The position numbers were made by a program, and so were the translations under genes. Positions 1-11,890 of a stretch of DNA of 64,000 nt are shown one piece after another. The notes under the pieces are model-generated. The model was given only the letters and a program-made list of their open reading frames with translations. It made no database searches and was not told the DNA's origin. This DNA comes from Bipolaris cookei (Eukaryota > Ascomycota > Dothideomycetes > Pleosporales > Pleosporaceae), in contig NRSV01000001.1 of NCBI GenBank assembly GCA_002286855.1, positions 620,001 to 684,000 on the forward strand, written 5' to 3'. Numbering within the stretch: position 1 is the stretch's first letter; the number at the start of each line of letters is the position of its first letter.

Positions 1-2974
1 TGTGGTCATTCGAGGCATCAATGGCACGTCAGCAATTTTTGATGCTTCAAGACAAGCAATACTCGGGTGTCGATCATCGCGAAGTTGTCATCGACGACAG
101 GACATCGACTCCGCTCAATCAATTCTCGAATATCCACGATCTGATGCAATGGCGTGTGTCTCGGCAGGCCGAGGAGCTTGCTTACTGCACAGTTGACGGC
201 CGAGGAAAAGAGGGTAAGGGCGTCAATTGGAAGAAGTTTGACCAAAAGGTAGCGGGCGTAGCAATGTACCTCAAGAACAAGGTCAAGGTCCAGGCCGGCG
301 ACCATCTCCTTCTGATGTACACGCATTCAGAAGAATTTGTTTATGCAGTTCATGCATGTTTTGTACTTGGGGCTGTTTGCATACCAATGGCGCCAATTGA
401 TCAGAACCGGTTGAATGAGGATGCGCCGGCCTTGCTGCATATCCTTGCAGATTTCAAAGTTAAGGCCATTCTTGTCAACGCTGACGTTGACCATCTGATG
501 AAGATCAAGCAAGTGTCGCAGCACATCAAACAATCGGCCGCTATCCTCAAAATCAGTGTGCCAAACACATACAGCACAACAAAACCGCCAAAGCAATCGA
601 GTGGCTGCCGCGACCTCAAGCTCACAATTCGACCGGCATGGATTCAGGCGGGTTTCCCAGTGTTGGTCTGGACGTACTGGACGCCCGATCAACGTCGTAT
701 CGCAGTTCAGCTGGGTCACAGCCAAATCATGGCACTGTGCAAGGTCCAAAAAGAGACGTGCCAAATGACAAGTACACGGCCTGTCCTTGGTTGTGTCCGA
801 AGTACGGTAGGACTTGGTTTTCTTCACACCTGTCTCATGGGAATCTTCCTTGCTGCACCCACATACCTGGTGTCACCTGTAGACTTTGCACAAAACCCGA
901 ATATTCTGTTTCAAACACTTTCGCGGTACAAGATCAAGGATGCATATGCAACGAGTCAAATGTTGGACCACGCCATCGCACGCGGGGCTGGCAAGAGTAT
1001 GGTTCTGCACGAGCTGAAGAATCTCATGATTGCGACTGATGGAAGACCACGCGTTGACGTTTGTAAGTCCATGTTTGTAGGAGAGGACTTTCATGATTGC
1101 TAACTCGATGCAGATCAAAGAGTGCGTGTGCACTTTTCGCAAGCCAACTTAGACCGAACCGCAATCAACACTGTCTACTCACATGTATTGAATCCAATGG
1201 TAGCATCGCGATCATATATGTGCATTGAGCCGGTCGAGCTCCATCTCGATGTTCATGCTCTGCGACGCGGCCTCGTCATGCCCGTTGACCCTGACACAGA
1301 GCCCGGCGCTTTGCTCGTGCAAGACTCGGGTATGGTACCAGTGAGCACACAAATATCCATTGTCAACCCAGAGACGAACCAGCTGTGCTTGGTTGGGGAG
1401 TACGGCGAGATCTGGGTGCAGTCCGAGGCGAACGCTTATAGCTTCTATATGTCGAAAGAGCGGTTAGATGCAGAGCGCTTCAACGGTAGAACGATTGACG
1501 GAGACCCAAATGTGCGTTATGTTCGTACAGGCGATTTGGGTTTTTTGCACAGCGTGACACGGCCTATTGGACCCAACGGTGCGCCTGTTGATATGCAGGT
1601 GCTTTTCGTTCTTGGAAGCATAGGTGACACGTTTGAAGTCAACGGACTGAACCATTTCTCAATGGACATTGAGCAGTCTGTCGAACGTTGTCACCGGAAC
1701 ATTGTCCCTGGAGGCTGGTACGTTTCTTTGGTTCATTATTACTTGATAGGTATTTACTGACACGCTACAGTGCTGTTTTTCAAGCAGGTGGGCTTGTTGT
1801 TGTCGTTGTGGAAATCTTCCGACGCAACTTCCTCGCCAGCATGGTCCCGGTGATTGTTAATGCGATTTTGAACGAGCATCAGCTAGTCATTGACATCGTC
1901 TCGTTTGTGCAAAAAGGCGACTTCCATCGGTCTCGTCTGGGCGAGAAACAGCGCGGAAAGATTCTCGCAGGATGGGTCACTCGGAAGATGCGCACAATAG
2001 CGCAGTACAGCATACGGGATCCCAATGGACAGGATTCCCAGATGATGATTACGGAAGAGCCTGGTCCTCGGGCTAGCATGAGTGGAAGTACGCTTGGGCG
2101 AATGGGTCCAGCAAGTGTCAAAGCAGGGTCGACAAGAGCACCGAGTCTAATGGGCATGACGGCGACTATGAACAATCTATATCTTACACAGCAGCAGCAG
2201 CAATACCAACCGACCGGTATGTTTGCTCAACAACAAAGCATGCACCCCCAACAACAACACCAGTTTAGCATGTCCAATACGCCGCCACAAGGTGCACCCC
2301 AAGGCGTAGAACTGCACGATCCCAGCGACCGCACACCAACAGACAACCGGCACTCTTTCCTCGCAGACCCACGCATGCAGAACCAAGGACAAACGAACGA
2401 GACGGGCGCCTACGAACCCATGAACTACCAAAACGCATATCATCCGCATCAACAACAATACATATCTGAAGACGGGAGCAGCGGACTCAGCGGCCCCGTA
2501 CCAAATGTGCTGCGGCCGGGCCTTTCATCCGGGTCCGTAGACGACCATGACCAAGCTAACAGCAACAACAACAACAACAGCAACAACAACAACAACAGCA
2601 ACAACAACAACAACAGCAACAACAACAACAACAGCAACAATATGTGGAACAGTCGCGAGTACTATGGCGACAGCCCATCATATACAGGAGGATATAATCA
2701 AGACGGCAGTATTCACGAGCAACAACACAACGAGTACACGAGTAATGCGTCATATGGCGGAAATCAAGGCCAAGCGCCAGGCGCAGGCGGCGGCGGCGGT
2801 CTCCGAGTCGCAAATCGTAATAGCTCCGACAGCGAGGGCGCGGATGACGACGCTTGGAGACGCGATGCCCTTGCTCAGATCAATTTTGCGGGCGGTGCTG
2901 CTGCTGCTGCTTCCGCTGGAACACCTGCTGGTGGTGCTGGTGCTTCTTCTTCGCAGCCGGGCCATGCACAGTAG
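1..2974 (+). CDS. CPS1: CPS1/DIP2-like adenylate-forming protein (3' part, partial at 5')
   Basis: The reading frame is open from the first base, so the gene starts upstream. Exons by splice motifs: up to 1062, 1114-1717 and 1771-2974, with GTAAGT and GTACGT donors; joins are phase 1 and phase 2 and restore one frame. The first two exons resemble an acyl-CoA-synthetase-like (AMP-binding) domain as found twice in DIP2/CPS1 proteins, for example the stretch around SNIHDLMQWR and the later YVRTGDLGFLHS motif. After the domain (about nt 2000 on) comes a low-complexity tail rich in Gln, Asn, Gly and Ala with a SNNNNN repeat. The family in filamentous fungi is a large cytoplasmic protein with a DMAP1-binding region and two adenylation-like modules; the substrate is not settled. 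I infer the second module is what is seen here. Family assignment is fairly sure; the symbol is by resemblance only. Confidence 0.75.
2561..2641 (+). repeat. 18-bp in-frame tandem repeat (SNNNNN)
   Basis: Four full copies plus a partial copy of a unit made of one AGC followed by five AAC codons, starting at 2561, 2579, 2597, 2615 and 2633. It encodes Ser-Asn5 repeats in the tail of the CPS1-like protein. Unit length is a multiple of three, so copy-number change keeps the frame. Confidence 0.95.
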
Positions 2975-5900
2975 ACGATAGGTCTGGTTAATTTCGTACA
3001 TAGAGACCATTGTATACGCAGGTTTCAAATTAGAGAGAGATATATATCAGCTGTTGATGTTTTATCTTGGGTACCACCAAGCCTCTCTTGTGTGATTTAA
3101 ACGGAAGATTTCAAATGTACATCCCGATATACATAGGTGTTGTTTGATAACGCAAGGGAGAAGGAAAGGCTTGGGATGCAATCTTGTGATATTAGACTGG
3201 AATTGCATGAATCAAGCTGTTGAGCGAGAGAGCGATGAAGAGGTGGTGTAGCTAGGCGTATAGCAAAAGAACCAAGAAATAATGACACGGGACGGCACAA
3301 ACACCTTGGTGGATACGAAACATGACATCGCCCTCAATCAGCAGAGTGTGGCTCGAAATGCACACACCATACGGACGTATGTAGACGTGTTACCCCCATT
3401 GCCATTGCATCCTTCTCACATGACACTAACGTGACAGGACGTGATACATATGTCATTGCCCCAAGTAATATCTACATATCTCATGACAATTTAGGCGCCA
3501 AGTCAATTGTGCTGTTCCCACGTTTCAGCCGCGAACCAGGCGGACGGGATAAGGATGGGAGAACCCGTCTTGAATTAATATTTCTTCTTAGGCTATAAGA
3601 CTTAGAATGTCCGGAAGAGGGTCGTCCAACGGTCGATGGCAAGGATCTAAGTATTAGGGCGAACGAAAGATTTGCAAAGAGATTCAAGAAAAAGGCGGAG
3701 AAGGGAAAGAAAAAGATTAGGGCACATATGGGGTTTCCAAGACGGGATGTATATTGACATTGATCTTGTTTTGGTTAGTTGCTTGTGATTTCCCCAATTG
3801 GCTTGGCAATCTACACACGACAGCATGACTAGCTGAAGGGCAAGAAAGCTTGATGGGTGTTGGTATACGGTGTAGAGATTGCAAAAGTGTTTCATGTATG
3901 GGAGGGTTTCCTACAGACGGTTGGATGCCAAGGACGGAGATTGGTGGAGCTGAAGTTAGTGGTTTCATGTGGAAAACAGGCCCGGGGAGAGTCAGTGGGC
4001 TTTTTTAGGTTCTTTCCTTGCAAAAATCAGTTAGCGAAGGGCGAGGGCGGGCGAGATTTTGGGTCGGTCGGTTCGGTGACTGGGACGCCAACGGGTGTTA
4101 TTGCGGATACGTATCATTTGATCGTGGGGACCTGGGAGGGCTGTATAGCTTGGAGTTTTCTCGGCAAGGGCTCATACGCTCGGTCCCAGACTGGGTGATT
4201 GTCCGGATCGTGGTCTCGCATCGGGGGATCAGTGCAGGCACAGGCGCATGTACTGTGAATCGGAGCTTCGTTTTATGCGCTATGGAGTGTGATGGAGGGA
4301 GATGGGGGTGACGATGACGATGGTGGTGATGTCCCAGCTACCAGGATTCTGCCGTAATTGTAAGAAATTAAAGCCGACATGCGGACACTGCCTACGTAGT
4401 ATACACAAGAGCGTACACTGCAACAAGCGTTGTGTTAGACTCGGAGCGAGGATGCCCTTGGGCGTGGAAGCGTGTTTCTGTCAATGTGTTACACCAAACG
4501 ATAGCGCATAGCGGAAGAAGCGCCACACTCTAAAACCATGCATTGACGAACCCAGAAGTGTGCGGGTCCTGAAGTCTGGCGGAAATGACATAGGTGGAAC
4601 CGCAATGTGAAGGATTCGACGACTATTCCGATTTTTCCAGTCACTGCGTCGAATTTTGGCGAATGTCGACGAGCTGGAGCGTGGCTTGTGAAGGATTACC
4701 AGAAGCGTTATGCCGCCTGGCAGGGCACACGCTATTGTTTGACAGCGGGTGGGGTCCAAGCAAGCGGCGCATGAACAAATGTTTCAACGTTATCGTGAAG
4801 TGAGCCGAGTCACGGCAGAAGGAGAACAACGCTCCGGCGCTGGTGTTTTGAAACTGGCTTACGCCGAAGCTGCACCACGGTCAAGCGATGCAGTTGAGGC
4901 AAGCGGCGCAGGCGGGATACGATGGCAGCATGGATGCAGCCAGACGGGCAGAGGAGCGGGCAGTCAGCAGGACTTGTTTTTGCTTTGTTTTGTTTGGGAT
5001 GTGTGTGTGTATGTGTGTGAAGATGAGCTAGATTGTGGCTAGTATAGAGGTAATCTTGTAGGTTTATTGCCTAGAAGACTTGGTATTCCGAGGTTGAGCG
5101 GCAGAAGCAAATAGGTCGGACCCGAGTGCCGGGTAAACAAGGGCTTGAGGGAGGCGACCGAGGGACAATTTCCCCCAGGTTGGCCATGTGTGCCAGTCGA
5201 GAAGGGCTATTCATGAAAAGAGGGCGTTGGCCCGTCGAGACCCGCCAGCCAGTGTGGCGGCGAAGGGGGCGTGGGTGAGCCGACAGAGACAGCAGTGGTT
5301 TGTGACAAGCACGTGCGGGTGGGGGAATTGTGGCAGGGGTGACCGTGCCGCTGCGAACCAAGCGCGCGCATTGGTTGACTGTGGTGTGCATGAAGAGCGT
5401 GTACACTAGCAGAAAGAGAATGCAGCGCCGTGGTGTAGTAGGCATAGGGCGGCGACGGCGCCTCGTGGCAAGTAGGGACGAGGGCTGTTGAGTGGTGTGG
5501 GCATGCTAGTAAGTAGCTACTACGTAGGCGTGGCCGTGTAGGTACGTGGCGCAGACTGCTGGCTTGGTTGCTGGCCTGCTGGCCGGTTTGCTGGCCTGGC
5601 TGCTTTCTTGCACAGGGCAAATGCATTGTGTCGTGCCCAGCGCCGGCTCTCGGCCTTGGTAGTGCATTGGGCGTGTGAATAGCTGTCAGCACGCTTGCTG
5701 GCGGTTCGCGCCATGGTGGAGATTTCAACGCAACATGGAGGACGGCGGCCTCGGCAGCGTGAGGAACATGTCAAAATGAACCCAGGGGTGCATCAAAGCC
5801 GTTTTACCTGAACAGATGAGTGCGATCTCCGCCAGGATGTGTGATGAAGTTGACTCGCTTGAGGGACGGTTTTGGGTGTTGGCCTCGAAGCGGCGGCAGG

Positions 5901-7110
5901 CTAGAGCCGCACATGTCATCGGCCGGGCATGGCGTCGGGGCCTGCACAGTTCCTGCAGAGAGCGCGCGAGAGAGGGATGAGACAGGCGGATGTGGCGGGC
6001 GATAGTGCGTGTGAGAGGGAAAGAGAGTTGGAGAGAGGGAACCATGGTGTTTGTTGGAGTCGTCGCGCGTCCGCTCATCATGGCATCGTCATGACCATCA
6101 TCGGTATGGTAATAACAATCACAACGGCCATGGCCATTCTCATGGCCGTGTTCGCCGTGGGCAGTTAGTCTCTGTGGCGCGGCGTCTGCGTGTGGATCGT
6201 CAGGCACCGCGCCCTGATTGGCACCAGCAATCGACAGTGTACATGGACTAATACAGCGTGTACAGTAGAATTAGAAGCACAGCACGGCCGGGAGTCGGCA
6301 CGTCTGGGCTTGTGCAGACTGAGCGGCTGTGCCGGTGTGGTTGGATGGTCGGGATAGGTAGGATGGGCAGTCGAGCGAGGGTGGGCTGAGGGGCCTTGGT
6401 TTCATGGCGCTTCCAGGCACGCGGGCCTGAGTGGCCAGCATTTGCAGCCTCCGCCGCCCCGTTTCACCCGCTAGCAGCTGGTCGGACCAGCCAAAGCCAA
6501 TCGTCCGCCTGGCCCCGGCGCCCTCCCCCTGGTCGCTGGCGGCCAGGCCACCCCCTCGCGCGAACCTCATATCCACTGTTTCCCTCGCTCCCCTCTGGCC
6601 TCACGCTCGCCGTCCCTGCTGTCTGGCTCTCTGCCCACATTCGTTTCCACTGTTCCTCACTCGCTACGGGAACCATAAACAACACTCCCTGCCTGCCCGC
6701 CTGCTTGCTTTAACTTCACCCACCCCCGCCGCCCGTCACACCATCCCAAGCCCATTCACCCTAGCTGCGCCGTTGCGGCCATCAATCTTTCCAACACACA
6801 ACACGCCCCCTCGTTCATTCACGCCAGAGACTGTGTAGGCCGCTCCCGCCTTTCTGACTCTATTGTGCATACAAGGCTGCTGTCTGCTTACTACTGTTTG
6901 TAATGCATTTCCTGTGACCACGCCTGTCCCTCTCCCATTCCGCCAACGCCTATCGCTTCGCCTCTCGACTCCGAAGCGCCCGTGGGACCACCTAGTGACA
7001 CAGCGACAACAATCACAACAACACCGACCCTCACTCAAGAGCACCTGGTAGTGCGTCTCAACACTCTCTCATCTCGCAATTTCCCCCCTCGCCCCTTACT
7101 ATCCGCCAAG
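2975..7110. other. Long gene-free interval upstream of ferric reductase
   Basis: About 4.1 kb with only short, overlapping ORFs on both strands and no recognisable protein family. 3900-4300 and 5100-6420 are G-rich on the + strand; from about 6430 to 7110 the + strand becomes strongly pyrimidine-rich, as expected for a fungal promoter and 5' leader. A small His-codon-rich hairpin lies at 6124-6149. I see no support for a gene. Confidence 0.6.
6124..6149. repeat. Perfect 9-bp inverted repeat (ACGGCCATG/CATGGCCGT)
   Basis: Arms 6124-6132 and 6141-6149 with an 8-nt loop. The surrounding 80 bp read as His-rich peptide on both strands because of CAT/ATG-type repeats. Function unknown. Confidence 0.7.
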
Positions 7111-8946
7111 ATGTCTCTCTCCGGCTTACTGCGCTCGCGGGAGGCACCCGCTGCCAAGCGCCATCTCCTCTCCAACTGGAATGCCGCCGAGTTTGAGGAG
7201 CTCAAATACTCGTACGGCCTCACCGGCGTGGACCAAGTAGGCAACTTCATGTGGGTCGACACCTTCCTCTACCTGCTCGTAGGCATCTCCGGCATGCTCC
7301 TCATGCTCCGTATCTCCAACATGGTCTGGAAGCACAGCAGACATATCACCGCAATGGGAAACCCAAGGCAAAAGTACTGGGAGACAAACCGAACAAGCTG
7401 GTGGCCCTGGCTCAACCGCCATATCCTCGTCGCCCCGCTCTGGAAGAAGAAGCACAACGCCCAGTTCCAGATCAGCAGCGCCATTGACAACGGAACCCTC
7501 CCTGGAAGATGGCACACCATCATGCTCTTCATTTACGTCGGCCTCAATGTTGCATGGTGCCTTGCCCTCCCCTACGACGTCCTCGAATACAAGGAGACGC
7601 TCGCCGCCCTTCGCGGACGCTCTGGAACCCTCGCCGCCCTCAACCTCATTCCCACCGTCCTCTTCGCCCTCCGCAACAACCCTCTCATCCCTCTTCTCCA
7701 GGTCTCGTACGACGACTTCAACCTTTTTCACCGCTGGGCTGCCCGAATCACCATTGCTGAGGCCATTGTCCACACTGCCGCTTGGCTGCACAACACCAAG
7801 GCTGGCGGTGGATGGCCCGCCGTCGTAGCCGCCCTCCACACCGAGGGCTCTTACGGATGGGGCATGGTCGGAACTGTCGCCTTCACATTCATCGGCATCC
7901 AGGCCTGGTCGCCATTCCGTCACGCCTTTTACGAGACCTTTCTCAACATCCACCGCCTCATGGTCATTGCTGCTCTCCTCGGCTTGTACAAGCACTTGGA
8001 GCTGCACACTCTCCCCCAGGTCCCATGGATGTACCTCATCTTCATCTTCTGGGCGGCCGAGTGGTTCTTCCGCCTGTGCTCCATCTTTTACTACGGCTTC
8101 AGCCTGAAGCAACGCTCCTCAATCACCGTCGAGGCCATGCCTGGTGAGGCTGTCCGTCTAACCATCAACATGGTCCGCGAATGGACCCCCCGTCCCGGAT
8201 GTCACGTGCACATGTGGATGCCTCGCCTCTCCCTCTGGTCGTCGCATCCATTTTCCGTCGCCTGGGCTGCGACCCTGACCGAAGATTCCAAAGAGATGAC
8301 GCTTCCTACTCTGGAAGGCGACGTCACTATGATCAACGGTCAATCCAAGAAATCAAAACAAATCAGTCTCATCTGCCGTGCCCGTACCGGACTCACCCGT
8401 CAAATGTACGAAAAGGCAAGCAAAAGCCCCAACGAGCAATTCACCACATGGGGTTTCATTGAAGGTCCATACGGTGGTCACCACAGCCTTGACTCATATG
8501 GTACTTGCGTGCTGTTTGCCGGAGGTGTAGGCATCACCCACCAGGTCATGTACCTCAAGCACCTTGTCAATGGCTTCAACAATGGCACAACCGCCACCCA
8601 AAAGATTGTCCTCATCTGGACAGTACCCACACCCGACTGCTTAGAGTGGGTGCGCCCATGGATGGACGAAGTCCTCCGCATGAAGGGTCGCAAGCAGTGT
8701 CTCCGCATCAAGCTCTTCATCTCCAGACCAAAGGGCCGTGTTGAGAGCAGTAGCGACACTGTCAAGATGTACAGCGGCAGGCCCAACATGAGGAGCTTGC
8801 TGGAGGAGGAGGCGAAGCACCGCGTTGGTGCCATGGCCGTGACCGTGTGCGCTTCTGGCGGCATGGCCGACGGTGTACGACACGCAGTGCGGCCATTGCT
8901 TACCGAGGGTTCGGTTGATTTCATAGAGGAAGCCTTTACGTATTGA
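7111..8946 (+). CDS. Ferric/cupric-chelate reductase (FRE family)
   Basis: Intronless, 611 aa. The protein is an integral membrane flavocytochrome that passes electrons from NADPH through FAD and two b-type hemes to extracellular ferric or cupric ions. Visible features: several hydrophobic segments in residues 45-340; the four heme-ligand histidines at about 207, 221, 281 and 295, each pair 14 residues apart as in FRE proteins; FAD-binding HPFS in the stretch SSHPFSVAW; NADPH-site motifs GPYGG and AGGVGIT; C-terminal CASGGMAD. The start at 7111 follows CCAAG and a pyrimidine-rich leader; an in-frame ATG at 6982 would add 43 residues of low-complexity leader and is less likely. An antisense ORF of 328 codons here is a shadow. 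Substrate metal cannot be told from sequence. Confidence 0.93.
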   Translation: MSLSGLLRSREAPAAKRHLLSNWNAAEFEELKYSYGLTGVDQVGNFMWVDTFLYLLVGISGMLLMLRISNMVWKHSRHITAMGNPRQKYWETNRTSWWPWLNRHILVAPLWKKKHNAQFQISSAIDNGTLPGRWHTIMLFIYVGLNVAWCLALPYDVLEYKETLAALRGRSGTLAALNLIPTVLFALRNNPLIPLLQVSYDDFNLFHRWAARITIAEAIVHTAAWLHNTKAGGGWPAVVAALHTEGSYGWGMVGTVAFTFIGIQAWSPFRHAFYETFLNIHRLMVIAALLGLYKHLELHTLPQVPWMYLIFIFWAAEWFFRLCSIFYYGFSLKQRSSITVEAMPGEAVRLTINMVREWTPRPGCHVHMWMPRLSLWSSHPFSVAWAATLTEDSKEMTLPTLEGDVTMINGQSKKSKQISLICRARTGLTRQMYEKASKSPNEQFTTWGFIEGPYGGHHSLDSYGTCVLFAGGVGITHQVMYLKHLVNGFNNGTTATQKIVLIWTVPTPDCLEWVRPWMDEVLRMKGRKQCLRIKLFISRPKGRVESSSDTVKMYSGRPNMRSLLEEEAKHRVGAMAVTVCASGGMADGVRHAVRPLLTEGSVDFIEEAFTY

Positions 8947-10750
8947 AGCGTTGTATTGCACGTCTAATCATGTCACATGTCGTCTTTTGAGAAACCGCTC
9001 ATTACATCACTTCGCTGGCCTACTCTTACAAACGCAATCCAGGCAATCGCTTGGTTGCACCAGCACCCCCTAGGCCCTTCGCCAACCCAAACTGGTGCCG
9101 CACTAGCTTGATACGCAAGGCTAGCACGACCATGGGCAAGCCAAATAACAATGCGCGCGCTCACCTCAACGTCGACATAGTCGACTGCCTGTATCTACAT
9201 CAAAACACATAAACTTTTTTTCCTTCTCCCATGACTCTTGGGTTACTTTTTGTCTTTTTATTTTTCTTTCTTTTCTGTACATACACCTCCTTCGTAATCA
9301 TTCATCCTGTTTTTTACCCACACTCACGATGTCATGTCTCTCTTTGAATCTTTTGATCATCATTATATCTACAAGCGAAAAACTTGCATCATCTGGGCGT
9401 ATCTTCCTTTTTTTATTTTTTCCACTTAGTCTTTATGGCGCCCTTTTGCATGCAAATACAGGGTTGCAAAGAATCTAGACTAGACCAAGGATCTAGTTCC
9501 ACCAACAATTTCATATCAAAGAAAAACAAATCAGTTCCCCCTTGCGATCGCATCCAACAATGCGCGTGTTGTAATTTTCTCTCGCGCAAAATATCTAACA
9601 ATGTAATGTATAGTGTAAACCAATATACCTGTTGTGACCAAAAACAACGGATCCGATCGGATCGGTGTATACTCCCAAATCAAGAAAAGAAACACAAGGG
9701 CAAAACCTCGGCTTGATCGTGCTCCCCTTGTTTTTAATAATACGAACAAGTTACTATTAACATCACCATGGAAAACCCTTGAAAGGCGTCACCCAATACC
9801 CCCGTCGCACATGGCACCCCCCCCCCCCCCCCCCGGCGCACGCTTTAAACTCCAGCATTAATGCATACACAAAAACACTGCCTCAACAAAGATCCGGTGT
9901 CTCTACTTTTCACCGCTAGGGCTAGCCCCCGTCTTCATGATCGCTTGTGTATCGTGTGTTTCAATACAATGGGTAAACCTGTTCTAGCAAAGTAAGCTGC
10001 GCACCTAGCGTTTTGCGAGTGAAACCCCCACTGGCTAGGTGTATGTAGGTAAGGTAGCAAGCACGTCAGCAATTCGCGTCGGAACGCCGCAAAACGTGGC
10101 GGTCAGCCGTTTGTGGCGCCGGGCACCCGATTTAGTGTCAGTGAGCCCACTTGCAGCCGCATTATTGGACCACGGGGGTGGGGACAGGCGCAGGCGTGGC
10201 GTCGACCCTCTGGACTCTGTTTGGTTGTGAGCTGCGAGTGATGCGAGTCTTCACTCTATGCGGTTTAGCACGGCCAAGAGTGGCGGTGACTGACGACGAC
10301 GAAGGACTCGGTGTGGCTGTGGCAGGCGCTGGGGTGGGGCGCGTTATGCATTGCTCGGCGCAGCGGACGACGTAGCTATGGGTTGGGTGTGCTCTGGAAG
10401 GTTTGGTGGGTGGGGTAGAAGAGGGGTGGGTGTGTGTTACGTGGGCATATAAGAGAGAGACGTCTGGCAGAGTGACACGTGTGAGCTTGTTTCCTTCTTC
10501 TCACTTTATACTACGGGTAAACAAGAGACAGATTGCATTCGTACTTTGTAAACTCTTTTCTTGTCCATTGACGAAGAAAAGGCAGACGTATCTACGATAA
10601 ACTTTACTTCCTGGTGAAACCGATTCAACGGTTCACATACTACCACACGTTTTTTGTTCCGGGAACTCGGTTTTCGATTGAGAGCAAAGAAAGACTTTGG
10701 TTACGGATCAGAGACGAGAAGAGAAGTAAAGCAAAAAGAAATAAGGAATC
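8947..10750. other. Intergenic region between ferric reductase and CVNH-LysM gene
   Basis: About 1.8 kb. AT-rich and T-rich from 9200 to 9450, probably 3' flank of the reductase; C18 tract at 9817-9834; 12-bp palindrome ATCCGATCGGAT at 9651-9662; TATA-like TATAAG at 10448, about 300 bp before the next ATG. No convincing ORF. Confidence 0.6.
9817..9834 (+). repeat. C18 homopolymer
   Basis: Eighteen consecutive C on the + strand. Other homopolymer sites in the window include a poly-A/poly-G junction near 13335-13350 and C-runs near 20776 and 22262. Confidence 0.95.
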
Positions 10751-11890
10751 ATGTCTGGATACGGGTACAACCAAGGTGGAGGTGGAGGATACGGACAGAA
10801 TGAGTACAATGGCGGGGGCGGGGAGTACCAGCAACAGCCTCCTTACCAGGGAGGAGAAGCCAGTCAGTACTTCGGTGGTGGTGGACAAGGAGGACCACCG
10901 CCTCAAGGCTATCCCCCACAACAGGGGGGATACCCACCACAAGGCGGATACGATGCCTCTGCACCCCCTCAGTACCAGCAGTACCCTTCTGCCGCCTCGC
11001 ACTCGTCCAACTCCGGCCGCAACTCGCACAACCAAGGCTACCAGAACCAGTATGGTGGACAAGGCGACCCAGAGGGCGAGCGTGGTATCATGGGCGGTCT
11101 CACTGGTGCAGCAGCAGGAGGCTATGGCGGCCACGCACTAGGTGGCAAAGCCGGTCACGGTACTGCTGGTGCCATCGTAGGAGCCCTCGCCGGCGCCTTC
11201 GCCGGCCACAAAGGCCAAGACGCCGTCGAAGACCGATGGGACGAGCACAAAGAAAAGAAGAAAGAAGAAGAAGAGCGTCGCCGCCGCGAGGAAGAAGAAG
11301 AACGCCGTCGGAAACACGGCGGCGGCGGCGGCTTCGCACCTCAATCCCACGACGAACACCGCTCCGCCGGCAACTTTGGCGGCAACTTCTCCGCCTCATC
11401 CCAAGACATCCGTCTCGACGCCCACGGCGACTACGTCCTGCACGCCCAGTGTCGTCGTGCCGACGGCTCAGTCCAAGCCTCGTCCATCCCGCTCAACCGC
11501 TACCTCGCCAACGACGACGGTTCCTTCCGCTGGTCCGGCTCGTCCACCGACCGCAGTTCCGGTAGCGAAAATACGTATACCGTCCAGCAGGGTGACACTC
11601 TACGTGCCATTGCGTCACGGTATTCACACTGCTCGTTTGAAGAGCTCGCGAGACACAATAATATTGCCAACCCGGATCAGATTTGGCCAGGCCAGAACTT
11701 GAGGATTCCGACTGGGGGCGGTGGAGGTGGTAGTTCGGGGGGCTTTGCGGCATCGGCACGCAATGTGAGGCTGAGTGGCGGGGGGCAGAGACTTGAGGCT
11801 GAGCTGGAGAGTCGAGGGGAGTGGAGGCTCAGGGAGATTAATCTTGATGAGAGGATTAGTAATCGGGATGGGTGTTTGGTGTTTATTTAA
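10751..11890 (+). CDS. CVNH-LysM protein (LysM inserted in a cyanovirin-N-like domain) with glycine zipper
   Basis: Intronless, 379 aa. Order: Gly/Gln/Tyr/Pro-rich N-terminus (1-110); glycine-zipper stretch about 112-155 (GIMGGLTGAAAGG and repeats of small residues); Glu/Arg/Lys-rich charged helix about 158-190; first cyanovirin-N repeat about 214-262 (starts FSASSQDIRLD); a LysM module about 273-318 (YTVQQGDTLRAIASRY, then WPGQNLRIP); second cyanovirin-N repeat about 331-379, ending DGCLVFI. Splitting of CVNH by LysM is known as type III CVNH in fungi and suggests binding of mannose-type glycans plus chitin/GlcNAc polymers. No signal peptide is visible, so location is uncertain; the glycine zipper may associate with membranes. 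The ATG chosen starts the domain frame; an overlapping ORF from 10614 is in another frame. Confidence 0.9.
   Translation: MSGYGYNQGGGGGYGQNEYNGGGGEYQQQPPYQGGEASQYFGGGGQGGPPPQGYPPQQGGYPPQGGYDASAPPQYQQYPSAASHSSNSGRNSHNQGYQNQYGGQGDPEGERGIMGGLTGAAAGGYGGHALGGKAGHGTAGAIVGALAGAFAGHKGQDAVEDRWDEHKEKKKEEEERRRREEEEERRRKHGGGGGFAPQSHDEHRSAGNFGGNFSASSQDIRLDAHGDYVLHAQCRRADGSVQASSIPLNRYLANDDGSFRWSGSSTDRSSGSENTYTVQQGDTLRAIASRYSHCSFEELARHNNIANPDQIWPGQNLRIPTGGGGGGSSGGFAASARNVRLSGGGQRLEAELESRGEWRLREINLDERISNRDGCLVFI

Noticed and set aside
2449..2813. Antisense poly-Leu and poly-Cys ORFs
   Set aside because: Translations of the AAC/AGC repeat in other frames.
5207..6207. Minus-strand ORFs of 160-173 codons in the 3-7 kb gap
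   Set aside because: Low-complexity His/Pro/Ser composition, no recognisable domain, no splice-linked partner.
7126..8112. Antisense ORF of 328 codons over the ferric reductase
   Set aside because: Shadow of a C-ended-codon gene on the opposite strand; no family motif.
10614..11141. ORFs overlapping the start of the CVNH-LysM gene
   Set aside because: Other frames of the Gly/Gln-rich coding repeat; no independent support.
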